A DNA stretch of 64,000 bases, taken from positions 62,001 to 126,000 of the forward strand of contig CANCER010000006.1 of NCBI GenBank assembly GCA_947375135.1, in the 5' to 3' direction. Every line of letters starts with the position of its first letter. Within the stretch, counting starts at the first letter, position 1. The notes beneath the pieces were generated by a model. That model was not told the DNA's origin, ran no database searches, and worked only from the letters and a program-made list of their open reading frames with translations. Position numbers and translations under genes: made by a program. This stretch comes from Comamonadaceae bacterium (GTDB taxonomy: Bacteria > Pseudomonadota > Gammaproteobacteria > Burkholderiales > Burkholderiaceae_C). Shown piece after piece: positions 1 through 10,574 of this stretch.

Positions 1-483
1 CAACTCGATGCCATGGTGGTGGACATGCGCCGCGTGATACCGGGCGCGGACCTCAACATCGAATCGCTGGTTGAACTGAAGGCCGGCTTGGTGGCCCGCG
101 CCGAACATCCCCTGGGCCGCAAAAGGTCCGTCAGCCTGTCAGAGGTGTTGCAGTTCCCGGTGGCGTGCACGCCGCTCTCGGATGAAGTGGTGCGGCTGCT
201 GGTGGATCAGTACGGCTTGCAGGCCAACCCGTCGGAAATGGTGGCAATGCGCTGCGACGATGTCAGCAGCATGCTTGCGGCCGTGGCACAGACTGACGCC
301 GTTTTCCTGGGGGTGATTGCAGCGGCACGCGACGGTCTCAGGGATGGCAGCCTGGTGGAGCTGCGGCTCAATCCCCGCTTGCTGGCCACGGCGCGCTTTG
401 CTTATGTGACCTTGGCAGGTCGCACCGAGGCACCGGCAATGGCCTATTTCCGCCAGTTCCTGCGCACCCATTTGCATGAATGA
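1..483 (+). CDS. LysR-family transcriptional regulator, C-terminal part (5' end outside window)
   Basis: The frame is open from base 1 and ends at the TGA at 481-483, so only about 160 C-terminal residues are present. They read as the second half of a LysR substrate-binding domain: an 'LVARAEHPL' strand, a central hinge-like stretch, the 'AAVAQTDAVFLG' helix and strand typical of subdomain II, and an 'AYFRQFLRTHL' C-terminal helix. The DNA-binding N-terminus lies upstream of the window. The target cannot be deduced. The next gene downstream is a lipoprotein about 300 bp away with its own ribosome binding site, so an operon is not suggested. Confidence 0.85.
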   Translation, partial: QLDAMVVDMRRVIPGADLNIESLVELKAGLVARAEHPLGRKRSVSLSEVLQFPVACTPLSDEVVRLLVDQYGLQANPSEMVAMRCDDVSSMLAAVAQTDAVFLGVIAAARDGLRDGSLVELRLNPRLLATARFAYVTLAGRTEAPAMAYFRQFLRTHLHE

Positions 484-788
484 AATGTGCCGCAGAGATC
501 GGCCTCGCGCTACTTGCTTACGCGCGCGGTACAGCGTGCCGGCGCGTCTGCAGTGGCGCTGAGCGGTGCAGCACGTCGTCGCGCAGCTAGAGTGCGCTGC
601 GGCGCGCGCGCGCCTGGGTTGACGCTTGTTGTCTCGTGACATGGGCCGCTTTCCTATGGAGCCCTGAAAATCATTTGCGCCCTCGCCTTTTAAATTTGCG
701 AATTCGCAAGGGGGTCTTGGTGGTGTGCAGTCAATCTGAGGCATGGCAGATTGCCTCTAACCCACACCTCACACCAAGGAGATCCAAG
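484..788. other. Intergenic region upstream of the large lipoprotein gene
   Basis: No convincing gene is seen in these 305 bases. The first half is GC-rich with alternating GC dinucleotides. The second half is AT-richer and holds a perfect 14-bp palindrome (696-709) and a small inverted repeat (738-757, arms GAGGCA/TGCCTC). It is probably the promoter region of the lipoprotein gene; no consensus sigma-70 promoter was recognised with confidence. Confidence 0.5.
696..709. promoter_or_regulatory. Perfect 14-bp palindrome TTGCGAATTCGCAA, candidate operator
   Basis: The sequence TTGCGAATTCGCAA is a perfect palindrome in an AT-rich patch 80 bp before the lipoprotein start. Its size and placement suit a dimeric repressor or activator site. 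No regulator can be assigned, and it could be chance. Confidence 0.35.
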
Positions 789-2747
789 ATGTCACTTCGA
801 ACCTGTGCTGCCGCCTTGTGCGCCACACTGCTGCTAGGCGCCGGTCTTGGCGGTTGCGGCCCGTCCAGCAATTCTTCACCCCTTGTGGGTGGCGTCGCCG
901 CCACCAGTTCTGCACTGGCCAATGCGGCGATTACGCTGACCGATGCCAACGGCACGTCGCGCACGACGACCAGTGATGCCTCCGGGCGTTACACATTCGA
1001 TGTGGCTGGCCTGGTTGCTCCGTTTGTGATCGTGGCGTCCGGCGATTTTGGCGACGGCACTGAAACCCTGGTTTCGGTGGCCCCAACCAGCCCCGCCTAT
1101 GGCTCAAGGGCAACCGTCCACACCACCCCACTAACGACGGCACTCGCGGCAGCGCTGGATTCCAACGGCGACCCGCTCCATCTGGCTGCCAATATGGCCA
1201 CCGAGTCGTCCAACATCACGACCGCTGCGCTCAACAAGGTGCAGACCAATCTGCAGGGTAGCCTGGGCAATGTGTTGACGGCCCTGGGTTTGCAGGGCAA
1301 CACGGATTTTGTTGGCGGAACGCTGGTGGCAGACGGCACCGGAATGGACCAGTTGCTGGACTCCGTTCAGGTGAACGTGGCCCCTGGTGGCACGGCAGGA
1401 GGCGGCACCACGCTTGCGGTGAAGGACGGCAACGGGACCGTCACGACTGCGAACCTGAATCTGGCAGCGGGGTCGGCCTCGGGCCTGGCGCTCACCACAC
1501 CCGCCAGCTATTTGATTCTGGACCGCATCCAGTCCGCCATCACCGCCTGTTTTACCGGCACCGCCAGTTCCACCCGCTCCATTTCCGCAGCCTGTACAGG
1601 GCTCTTCACCAGCGACTACCTGAACAACGGATTCAACGCCGCGCAGGAATTGGCCCCGTTCAACAATGCCGCGTTTGACAATGCCACTGCAGAGTCACCC
1701 CAGCTTGTCTATTACACAGACGACTCGCACGCCGTGATCAAACTGGTGCTTGACCTGACGGACGGCAGCCGCTACGCATTTACAACGCTTGCAGAACGCA
1801 GCGCGAGCACCGGCAACCTCTGGAAACTGCGCGGCAACCAGAGGCACTTCCACACCTTCGTCAACGGCATGACCCAATGGGTCAATCAGCTCAATGCCTC
1901 CGCCGCCGTACCAAGCGCCTACACCTCGGGTATCAATTTGTATTTCAACGCCACGGCAGGCTCTGCAGCCACGGTATTTGCCAATGCGAACTCCTATGTG
2001 CTGGTCACAGGGCCTGGTTTGCCGGCTGCTGGCGTGGTTCTGAAGACCAGCCTGGGAAGCTGCCCATTTCTGACCATTACCTCCGAGAGTGGCAACACTG
2101 CGGCAGGCCACAGAAACTCCTGTGCGAGCTATTTCCGTATGACGGGCAAGGCCGTGAATTCGGTACAGCAGGCGGCCTTTGTCAATGTCTTCACAGGGCC
2201 GATTACGGGTGGCGGCACGCCGAGCCCACAGCATGCGCCGCAATATGCCGATGGCATCGTCTCTGACACAACACTCCAGGCCATTACGCCGTTCTCGCGG
2301 TACACGGTAAAAATCCATGACGGCCTCACCAATAGGGATATCGCCACGTATACCGAATACCTGCGCTCACGGCCGTTGACCACGGCTGCGTTGCCAAACG
2401 TTCGCTGGACCCATCTAAGTACCACGACGCGCGGCTTGCTGGCTCCGAGTTCGACAACCGCCTTTGCGGGTGGGAATGCAATGCCCTTGTCCTGGACACC
2501 GCAAACCTACGCGCCCCGGGTGGGTGCGGTGGAGGTGCAGATTCGCGCTGCGGGCACCTTGGTGGCTGCGAACCCCCGCGTTCCCCCGTCAGTCAATAGC
2601 TACACCGTGCATTCAGCCACGGCATTCCCGGCAGTGACGGGTATGAATTCAACGCCCTCCAACGGGGACTTTGACTGGGTCGGGCTGATTGCCCGCAACC
2701 GCCATGACCTGCAGATCGAATCGGTGAACCAGTACTCGATGAATTAA
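789..2747 (+). CDS. Large secreted lipoprotein of unknown function
   Basis: 652 residues. The ATG at 789 is chosen because AAGGAGA lies just upstream and it begins a lipoprotein signal peptide: hydrophobic segment 7-21, then lipobox L-G-G-C with Cys23. The frame is open further upstream (to 636), but that would bury the signal. Residues about 45-95 resemble a carboxypeptidase-regulatory-like/Ig-type fold ('ITLTDANGTS', 'TTSDASGRYTFDV'), common in surface lipoproteins. The rest is Thr/Ala/Gly/Asn-rich with several cysteines in the C-terminal half and has no catalytic motif I recognise. It is probably anchored in the outer membrane. A hairpin terminator follows, so it is probably monocistronic. 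Confidence 0.8.
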   Translation: MSLRTCAAALCATLLLGAGLGGCGPSSNSSPLVGGVAATSSALANAAITLTDANGTSRTTTSDASGRYTFDVAGLVAPFVIVASGDFGDGTETLVSVAPTSPAYGSRATVHTTPLTTALAAALDSNGDPLHLAANMATESSNITTAALNKVQTNLQGSLGNVLTALGLQGNTDFVGGTLVADGTGMDQLLDSVQVNVAPGGTAGGGTTLAVKDGNGTVTTANLNLAAGSASGLALTTPASYLILDRIQSAITACFTGTASSTRSISAACTGLFTSDYLNNGFNAAQELAPFNNAAFDNATAESPQLVYYTDDSHAVIKLVLDLTDGSRYAFTTLAERSASTGNLWKLRGNQRHFHTFVNGMTQWVNQLNASAAVPSAYTSGINLYFNATAGSAATVFANANSYVLVTGPGLPAAGVVLKTSLGSCPFLTITSESGNTAAGHRNSCASYFRMTGKAVNSVQQAAFVNVFTGPITGGGTPSPQHAPQYADGIVSDTTLQAITPFSRYTVKIHDGLTNRDIATYTEYLRSRPLTTAALPNVRWTHLSTTTRGLLAPSSTTAFAGGNAMPLSWTPQTYAPRVGAVEVQIRAAGTLVAANPRVPPSVNSYTVHSATAFPAVTGMNSTPSNGDFDWVGLIARNRHDLQIESVNQYSMN

Positions 2748-2757
2748 CTGCTGGTGC

Positions 2758-2789
2758 AGCCAGGCGCATGCGTTTGCGCCTGGCTTTCT
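2758..2789 (+). terminator. Intrinsic terminator after the lipoprotein gene
   Basis: AGCCAGGCGCA (2758-2768) and TGCGCCTGGCT (2775-2785) form a perfect 11-bp stem with a 6-nt loop, followed by TTCT on the plus strand. It lies between the convergent lipoprotein gene and ligC, so it may stop transcription from both sides. The T tract is weak. Confidence 0.7.
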
Positions 2790-2802
2790 GCGGCATGCGC
2801 GC

Positions 2803-3759
2803 TTATGCGGCCAGTTGCTGCTCCAGCCGGTGCAGCACTTCGTAGCAGGCCAGCACGCCGGCCACGCTGCTGTTGGGCTCGCGGCCTTCACGGATGGCGG
2901 CGAAGAATTCGCGGTCCTGCAGCTCGATGCCGTTCATGGACACGTCCACCTGGCTCACATCGATCTTCTCTTCCTTGCCGGTGAACAAATCGTCGTAACG
3001 GGCCAGGTAGGTGGCGGTGTCGCCGATGTAGCGGAAGTAGGTACCCAGCGGGCCGTCGTTGTTAAAGCTCAGTGACAAAGTGCAGATCGCGCCGTTGGCA
3101 GCTTTCAGCTGGATGCTCATGTCCATGGCGATGCCCAGCACCGGGTGGATCGGGCCTTGCATGGCGTTGGCCGCCACGATGGGGCTGCCGCACTGGTAGG
3201 CAAACAGGTCCACGGTGTGGGCTGCGTGGTGCCACAGCAGGTGGTCGGTCCAGCTGCGTGCCTGGCCGAGTGCATTGGTGTTGGTGCGGCGGAAGAAATA
3301 GGTCTGCACATCCATCTGCTGGATATTGAAGCGGCCGGCCGCGACTTCCTTGTGCACATACTGGTGACTGGGGTTGAAGCGGCGCGTGTGGCCGCACATC
3401 GCGACCAGGCCGGTTTGCTTGGCCAGCGCCACCACATCCTGCGCGCCCTTGAGGCTGTCGGCCAAGGGGATTTCCACCTGCACATGCTTGCCGGCTTTCA
3501 GGCAGGCCATGGTTTGCTCGGCGTGCATTTGCGTGGGGGTACACAGAATCACGGCATCGAGTTCCGGCAGCGCCAGACTCTCAGCGAGTTCGGTGGTGAC
3601 ATGTGCGATGCCGTATTTTTCGGCCACTTCGCGGGTCTTTTCCAGGTCGCGGCTGATCAGCGAGACCACTTCCACGCCGTCAATGTTTTGGATGCCGTCC
3701 AGGTGCTTGATGCCGAAGGCGCCGGCACCGGCGAGTGCTACTTTGATACTTGGTTTCAT
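2803..3759 (-). CDS. ligC: 4-carboxy-2-hydroxymuconate-6-semialdehyde dehydrogenase
   Basis: 318 residues, Gfo/Idh/MocA fold. It oxidises CHMS, the ring-cleavage product of protocatechuate 4,5-dioxygenase, to 2-pyrone-4,6-dicarboxylate with NAD(P)+. The N-terminal Rossmann motif 'ALAGAGAFG' (about residues 8-16) and the strings 'CTPTQMHAEQ', 'GHTRRFNPSHQ' and 'RSWTDHLLWHHAAHTVDL' match remembered LigC/PmdC sequences very closely, including the His-rich active-site segment. Length equals the family's usual ~315. It is the last gene of the protocatechuate operon, separated from ligB by an unrelated small lipoprotein gene. Also called pmdC in Comamonas. Confidence 0.95.
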   Translation of the reverse strand: MKPSIKVALAGAGAFGIKHLDGIQNIDGVEVVSLISRDLEKTREVAEKYGIAHVTTELAESLALPELDAVILCTPTQMHAEQTMACLKAGKHVQVEIPLADSLKGAQDVVALAKQTGLVAMCGHTRRFNPSHQYVHKEVAAGRFNIQQMDVQTYFFRRTNTNALGQARSWTDHLLWHHAAHTVDLFAYQCGSPIVAANAMQGPIHPVLGIAMDMSIQLKAANGAICTLSLSFNNDGPLGTYFRYIGDTATYLARYDDLFTGKEEKIDVSQVDVSMNGIELQDREFFAAIREGREPNSSVAGVLACYEVLHRLEQQLAA

Positions 3760-3824
3760 GGTTTATCTCCATTACGACGAGACAGAATAAATAAATGAAT
3801 CAACAGCGGCAAGCCCGCCGCAGA

Positions 3825-5769
<1,945 letters not shown>

Positions 5770-5771
5770 GG

Positions 5772-6704
5772 TTACACCTCTTCCGGCCAGTACAGGCGCA
5801 TCGGGTTTGTGACCAGCAATTTTTGCTGGAGCTCGGGTGTGGTCGCGATGTGCGGAATAAAGTCCACCAGCAGCCCGTCATCCGGCATGTGGTCTTTCAG
5901 GTTGGGGTGCGGCCAGTCGGTGCCCCAGAGCACGCGGTCCGGGAACTCCTCAACGATGCGCTTGGCAAAGGGGATGACATCGGTGTACGCGTTCTGTTCG
6001 CCACTCAATGCCTTGGGGCCGGTGACCGACAGACGCTCGGGGCACGACACCTTGCTCCACACATTGCTGTGCTCGCGCATGAACTTCTGGAACAGCGCAA
6101 ATTGCGGTCCATCCACCGGCAGCGACACATCCGGGCGGCCCATGTGGTCCACCACCACGGTGGTCGGCAGGGCGGTGAAAAAGTCCCACAGCTCGGGCAG
6201 GTCCACGGCTTCAAAGTAGATCACCACATGCCAGCCCCACTTCGCGATGCGGCCGGCGATTTCCAGCAACTCGTCCTTGGGCGTGAAGTCCACCAGGCGC
6301 TTGACGAAGTTGAAACGCACGCCGCGCACACCGGCGTCGTGCATGGCTTGAATCTCCTGGTCCGTCACGCCGCGCTTGACCGTGGCCACGCCGCGTGCCT
6401 TGCCATTGGAGTTGATCAACGCATCGACCATGGCGCGGTTATCGGAACCGTGGCAGGTGGCTTGCACCACTACGTTGCGGGAAAAACCGAGGTGGTCACG
6501 CAGCGCATAGAGCTGCGCCTTCGACGCGTCGCAAGGTGTGTATTTGCGCTCAGGCGCGAAGGGGAACTCTGCCCCCGGGCCGAAGACATGGCAGTGCGCG
6601 TCGACGGCGCCCGCAGGCACCTGGAAGCGCGGTTGGGTAGGGCCGGTGAACCAGTCCATCCAACCGGAAGTCTTGGTGAAATCACCTGTTGTAGGTTTAG
6701 ACAT
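5772..6704 (-). CDS. ligI: 2-pyrone-4,6-dicarboxylate hydrolase
   Basis: 310 residues from the ATG at 6704 (MSKPTTGDF...). A longer frame to 6806 exists but adds a sequence unlike the family. Amidohydrolase-superfamily TIM barrel that opens the PDC lactone to 4-oxalomesaconate/4-carboxy-2-hydroxymuconate. Diagnostic segments: 'AVDAHCHVFGP' near residue 35 (HxH), 'GVRGVRFNFVKRLVD', 'VVDHMGRPDVS', and the C-terminal 'LWGTDWPHPN' with its Asp, all as in LigI. Metal-independent in characterised LigI. Also called pmdD. It lies between ligK and ligA with tight spacing. Confidence 0.95.
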   Translation of the reverse strand: MSKPTTGDFTKTSGWMDWFTGPTQPRFQVPAGAVDAHCHVFGPGAEFPFAPERKYTPCDASKAQLYALRDHLGFSRNVVVQATCHGSDNRAMVDALINSNGKARGVATVKRGVTDQEIQAMHDAGVRGVRFNFVKRLVDFTPKDELLEIAGRIAKWGWHVVIYFEAVDLPELWDFFTALPTTVVVDHMGRPDVSLPVDGPQFALFQKFMREHSNVWSKVSCPERLSVTGPKALSGEQNAYTDVIPFAKRIVEEFPDRVLWGTDWPHPNLKDHMPDDGLLVDFIPHIATTPELQQKLLVTNPMRLYWPEEV

Positions 6705-6826
6705 GAATCGTGCTTGGTCTTGGTAATAGTTGCAGGAAGCATTGGGGTTACGCGGGCTGGCGATTTGTGTCCGAAGGACAATATGAGCCAGCCCGCGTAG
6801 CCCCAATGCTGATCGATAAAAGTGAC

Positions 6827-7510
6827 TTAGTCGATGTACCTCAAGCCCGCAGCCGCCAGCGGCTCACGCATCTTGTACATATCCAGCCCCAAGACACCCG
6901 CAGCAAACTTCTCGCGCTTCTCGCCTTCAAAGCTTTCGCGCTTTTCAGCCGCATCGGCCACCTCTTGCGCACGTGCAGCGGGGACGACGACGATGCCGTC
7001 CACATCGGCAATCACCACGTCACCGGGCTTGACCAGCGCGCCGGCGCAGACCACATCGATGTTGACGGAGCCCAGCGTCGCCTTGATGGTGCCCTTGGCG
7101 TTGATGGCGCGGCTGAACACGGGAAAGCCCATTCTTTCGAGCTCGTCCACATCGCGCACACCGCCGTCAATGACCAACCCACCAGCACCACGCGCCTGGA
7201 AGCTGGTGGCCAGCAGATCGCCAAAGAAGCCGTCGAAGTTGTCGGTGGTGCAGGCCGCCACCACCACATCACCGGGCTGAATTTGCTCGGCGGCCACATG
7301 CATCATCCAGTTGTCACCGGGTTGCAGCAGCACCGTCACGGCCGTGCCGCAAATGCGGGCGCCCTTGTAGACGGGGCGCATATAGGTCTTCATCAAACCG
7401 ACGCGGCCCATGGCCTCGTGGATGGTGGCGACACCGAAGCGGCCGAGTTTTTCTACAGCGGCCTTGTCGGCGCGATGGATGTTGCGTTTAACGATTCCGA
7501 GTTCGTACAT
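6827..7510 (-). CDS. ligK: 4-carboxy-4-hydroxy-2-oxoadipate aldolase / oxaloacetate decarboxylase
   Basis: 227 residues, HMG/CHA aldolase (RraA-like fold). It catalyses the last pathway step, CHA to pyruvate plus oxaloacetate, and decarboxylates oxaloacetate; the family needs Mg2+ or Mn2+. The metal/substrate signature is seen as 'GLVIDGGVRDVDEL' (about 112-125), with the Arg-Asp pair known to be essential in the family. 'GFGD'-type loop 'DGFFGDLLATS' lies before it. Length is standard. It sits 2 nt after ligJ and about 120 bp before ligI, a slightly wide internal gap. Also called pmdF or proA. Confidence 0.95.
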   Translation of the reverse strand: MYELGIVKRNIHRADKAAVEKLGRFGVATIHEAMGRVGLMKTYMRPVYKGARICGTAVTVLLQPGDNWMMHVAAEQIQPGDVVVAACTTDNFDGFFGDLLATSFQARGAGGLVIDGGVRDVDELERMGFPVFSRAINAKGTIKATLGSVNIDVVCAGALVKPGDVVIADVDGIVVVPAARAQEVADAAEKRESFEGEKREKFAAGVLGLDMYKMREPLAAAGLRYID

Positions 7511-7512
7511 GC

Positions 7513-8553
7513 TTATTTTCCTTGTTGCTTGAGAGCGGCATCGAGGCGCGGGAACACGCGGCGCACATTGCCTTCATAAATCTGGAAGCGATCAATGTCG
7601 CTCAAAATCTTCGACGATTCGATATAACGCTTGGTGTCGTCATAGTAATTGCCGGTCTGCGGATCAATGCCGCGCACGGCACCAATCATCTCGGAGGCAA
7701 ACAGCACGTTCTTCACCGGGATGACGGTGTTGAGCAGGTCGATGCCGGGCTGGTGGTAGACGCAGGTGTCAAAGAAGATGTTGTTGAGCAAATGCTCTTC
7801 CAGCAGCGGCTTCTTGAGTTCCTGCGCCAGACCCCGGAAGCGGCCCCAGTGGTAAGGCACGGCGCCGCCGCCGTGCGGAATCAGGAAACGCAGCGTGGGG
7901 AATTCCTTGAACAGGTCGCTGGTCAGGCACTGCATGAATGCTGTTGTGTCGGCATTCAGGTAATGCGCGCCGGTGGTGTGGAAGCATGCATTGCAGCTGG
8001 TGCTCACGTGGATCATGGCGGGGATGTCGTACTCCACCATCTTCTCGTAAATGGGGTACCAGTGCTTGTCGGAGAGGGGCGGCGAAGTCCAGTGGCCGCC
8101 GCTCGGGTCCGGGTTCAGGTTGATGCCGACGTTGCCGTATTCCTTGATGCACTTTTCCAGTTCGGGGATGCAGGTCGCAGGGTCCACGCCGGGAGACTGC
8201 GGCAGCATGGCCACCGGCACAAAGTGGTCGGGGAAGAGTTGGCTCACGCGGTAGCAGAGTTCATTGCAGATCGCCGCCCAGGTGCTGGAGACATTGAAGT
8301 CGCCGATGTGGTGGGCCATGAAGCTGGCGCGCGGCGAGAACAGGGTGATGTCGCTGCCGCGCTCTTTCATCAGGCGCAGCTGGTTGAGCTCAATCGTTTC
8401 GCGCAGTTCGTCGTCGCTGATCTTCAGGTCGGACACTTTGGGCATGCTTGCCGGGTCTTTGATGCCGGCGATCTGGGCATTGCGCCAAGTCTCCAGCGCC
8501 TTGGGTGCCGTGGTGTAGTGGCCGTGGCAGTCGATGGTCAATGGTTTTTTCAT
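7513..8553 (-). CDS. ligJ: 4-oxalomesaconate hydratase
   Basis: 346 residues, amidohydrolase-2 family. It hydrates 4-oxalomesaconate to 4-carboxy-4-hydroxy-2-oxoadipate. The N-terminal metal motif 'IDCHGHYTTAP' (HxH at 10 and 12), 'MIHVSTSCNACFHTTGAHY', 'FLIPHGGGAVPYHWGRFRG' and 'NVLFASEMIGAVRG' are characteristic of LigJ/PmdE and distinguish it from GalB-type hydratases, which belong to another fold. Length is standard. It is the first clear enzyme gene of the operon after the ModA-like gene. Also called pmdE. Confidence 0.94.
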   Translation of the reverse strand: MKKPLTIDCHGHYTTAPKALETWRNAQIAGIKDPASMPKVSDLKISDDELRETIELNQLRLMKERGSDITLFSPRASFMAHHIGDFNVSSTWAAICNELCYRVSQLFPDHFVPVAMLPQSPGVDPATCIPELEKCIKEYGNVGINLNPDPSGGHWTSPPLSDKHWYPIYEKMVEYDIPAMIHVSTSCNACFHTTGAHYLNADTTAFMQCLTSDLFKEFPTLRFLIPHGGGAVPYHWGRFRGLAQELKKPLLEEHLLNNIFFDTCVYHQPGIDLLNTVIPVKNVLFASEMIGAVRGIDPQTGNYYDDTKRYIESSKILSDIDRFQIYEGNVRRVFPRLDAALKQQGK

Positions 8554-8595
8554 GCGTTTCCTCTGTACTTGTGGTGTTGTCTTGGGTGCCCGGCT

Positions 8596-9324
8596 TCAAC
8601 GGCGGGCGGGCTCCATGCCCTGGCGGCGGATGGCGGCTGCGGCCTGGTCCGATGTCAGGAAGGCCAGCAGGGCCCGGGCCTGCGACTTATGCGCTGACGC
8701 GCTGCGGACCGCTGCCGAGAAGGTCGTGGTGATCTGGATATCGGCGGGCAGATTGCCCAGCAGGGTGATGCCTTCGAGGTGAATCAGTTCGCTGAGCTGC
8801 TGAAAGCCCAGTTCCACCGCGCCCTTGGCCACCAGGCTGCCTACGGGCACACCGGCTGGCGCGGTCACGATGCGGTCTTTGATCTGCTCGGTAATGCCCC
8901 ACCCATCAAACAGCCGGGCCAGGGCCACGCCACTGGGGCCGGTGGAGTAGCTCAGGCTCTTGGCAGCCAGCACGGCGGCGCGCACCGCTTCACCCGTGGA
9001 AATGTCTGGTTGGGCGGAACCGGCTCGCACGGCCACGGCCACGCCGCTGTCGGCCAGGTTCACTTTGCTGCCGGCTTCCAGATGGCCCGACTGCACCAGC
9101 TTGTCGATAGCGTCGCTGGCCAGAAACACAATGTCACAGCCTTCACCGGCTTGCACGCGTTTGGCAGCGTCCACACCCCCCACCGATTCCAACTGCATTG
9201 CGGCGCCACCCTGGGCTGCATACAGGGCCAGCAACTCGGTCAAGAGCTGGCGCGTAGCCATGGAAGAGATGCCTTTGAGAAGGGCATTGGGGTCAGATTG
9301 GTAGTGCGAATGCATGCCCGACAT
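8596..9324 (-). CDS. ModA-like substrate-binding-fold protein without export signal, first gene of the lig operon
   Basis: About 242 residues if started at the ATG at 9324 (MSGMHSHYQ); an alternative ATG lies at 9315. The fold is the type-2 periplasmic binding protein of molybdate-binding ModA: 'LLTELLALYAAQGG', 'CDIVFLASDAIDKLVQSGHL', 'LSYSTGPSGVALARLFDGWG', 'LGFQQLSELIHLEGITLLG' and 'ALLAFLTSDQAAAAIRRQGMEP' are family-typical. No signal peptide precedes the domain from either start, so it seems cytoplasmic, and no partner permease or ATPase is nearby. A role as a small-molecule sensor or carrier for pathway acids is inference. It starts the operon opposite the LysR gene. Confidence 0.75.
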   Translation of the reverse strand: MSGMHSHYQSDPNALLKGISSMATRQLLTELLALYAAQGGAAMQLESVGGVDAAKRVQAGEGCDIVFLASDAIDKLVQSGHLEAGSKVNLADSGVAVAVRAGSAQPDISTGEAVRAAVLAAKSLSYSTGPSGVALARLFDGWGITEQIKDRIVTAPAGVPVGSLVAKGAVELGFQQLSELIHLEGITLLGNLPADIQITTTFSAAVRSASAHKSQARALLAFLTSDQAAAAIRRQGMEPARR

Positions 9325-9374
9325 TGTCGGCCAGACCCTCCCTGCCCGTGAAGGCACGGTTCACGCTAGCAGCT

Positions 9375-9382
9375 ATTGCAAT
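9375..9382. promoter_or_regulatory. Possible LysR-type operator in the divergent lig/LysR intergenic region
   Basis: The 107-bp gap between the divergent lig operon and LysR gene contains the palindrome ATTGCAAT at 9375-9382, flanked by GCT and AGC half-sites. LysR regulators usually bind interrupted dyads in such gaps, but the classic T-N11-A spacing is not exact here. Weak evidence based mainly on position. Confidence 0.25.
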
Positions 9383-9431
9383 TCAGCATAATCAGGCGCC
9401 CTCTATCCGGGCTATTTCCGAGATCAGAGCC

Positions 9432-10340
9432 ATGGACCTTAAGCAGCTGGAATACTTTGTGCGCGTTGCGGAGCTGGGCAGCTTTACGCGTGCGGCCATT
9501 GCGCTGGATGTGGCCCAGCCCGCGTTGAGCAGGCAGGTGCGTATGCTGGAAGTCGAGTTGAGGCAAAACCTGCTGATACGCAACGGACGCGGCGCCACGC
9601 CCACCGAAGCCGGCAAGCTTCTGCTGGCCCATGGGCGGGGGATACTGCACCAGGTCGAACGCGCCCTGGAAGAGTTGGGTCGGGTCCGGGGGGCGCTGGC
9701 GGGACATGTGGCCGTGGGCCTGCCCACCAGCCTGGCCCGGGTGCTGACGGTGCCGCTCACGCGCGCCTTTCGCCAGCACCTGCCGGACGCCACCCTCTCC
9801 ATCAGCGAGGGTCTGTCGGTCGCCATGCGCGAGTCCCTGATCAATGGCCGTCTGGACATTGCCGTGCTCTACAACCCGCAGCACGCCAATGAAATCGAGA
9901 TCACTCCCTTGCCGGACGAGGAACTGTTGCTGGTGCAAAAACACGCACCGGATTTGCCATGGTCTGACGGGCCTGTTGCACTGCTGGAGGTTGCCCAATT
10001 GCCGCTGGTGATTCCCTGCCGCCCCAATGCGATTCGGATGCAGGTGGAGTCCGAGATGGCGCAAATCGGTTGCCGGCCCCGGATTGCCCTGGAGATAGAC
10101 GGCGTTTCCGCCATCCTGGACCTGGTGGCTGATGGCGCAGGCAGCGCTGTTCTGTCGCGCCATGCCGTTTCCTCTTACGCCCGGCCCGCAGTGCTTTCGG
10201 TGCGCCCCATTCACCAACCTGAACTCAGGACCAAGGTGGCACTGGCCACCAGCTCCCTGCGACCCAGCACCCTGACCCAGCAGGAAACGCTGAATTTGAT
10301 CCGCCGGGTCATGGACGTCGTCTGCAAGGCGGGCTCCTGA
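9432..10340 (+). CDS. LysR-family regulator divergent from the protocatechuate operon
   Basis: 302 residues from the ATG at 9432 (MDLKQLEYFVRVAEL); the upstream open frame to 9324 overlaps the divergent gene and is not LysR-like. The N-terminal winged helix-turn-helix is canonical: 'GSFTRAAIALDVAQPALSRQ' (about 16-35), then 'LEVELRQNLLIRNGRGATPTEAG'. A substrate-binding domain follows from about residue 90 ('HVAVGLPTSLARVL'). Divergent placement 107 bp from the lig operon is the usual arrangement for a LysR activator and its target, so it probably controls that operon in response to protocatechuate or a pathway intermediate; this is inference. Confidence 0.92.
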   Translation: MDLKQLEYFVRVAELGSFTRAAIALDVAQPALSRQVRMLEVELRQNLLIRNGRGATPTEAGKLLLAHGRGILHQVERALEELGRVRGALAGHVAVGLPTSLARVLTVPLTRAFRQHLPDATLSISEGLSVAMRESLINGRLDIAVLYNPQHANEIEITPLPDEELLLVQKHAPDLPWSDGPVALLEVAQLPLVIPCRPNAIRMQVESEMAQIGCRPRIALEIDGVSAILDLVADGAGSAVLSRHAVSSYARPAVLSVRPIHQPELRTKVALATSSLRPSTLTQQETLNLIRRVMDVVCKAGS

Positions 10341-10574
10341 CACTGCGCCCGCTCAATACGCATGCAACGTCCAATGGAGCAGCTTCGTCGCAGGCAATCA
10401 AAAGGGGCTCGTGAAGAGCCTCAAAACCTTGCATTCGTCAGACCGGTCCAGCACCCGCATGCGCAGACACCCAACCGCCCACCCGTTGCTTCGCTGTGCG
10501 GCAAGCGGGCCGCGCCATGCGGGCCGTGGGAGTCGCTGGGCAAAAAGGCCTTCTTTCCAGCCCGCATCGGTAGT
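10341..10574. other. Non-coding or decayed stretch after the LysR gene
   Basis: No gene is recognised in these 234 bases. Open frames exist on both strands but match nothing I know and have no ribosome binding sites. It leads into a remnant of an ABC ATPase gene and is probably part of the same decayed region. Confidence 0.4.
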
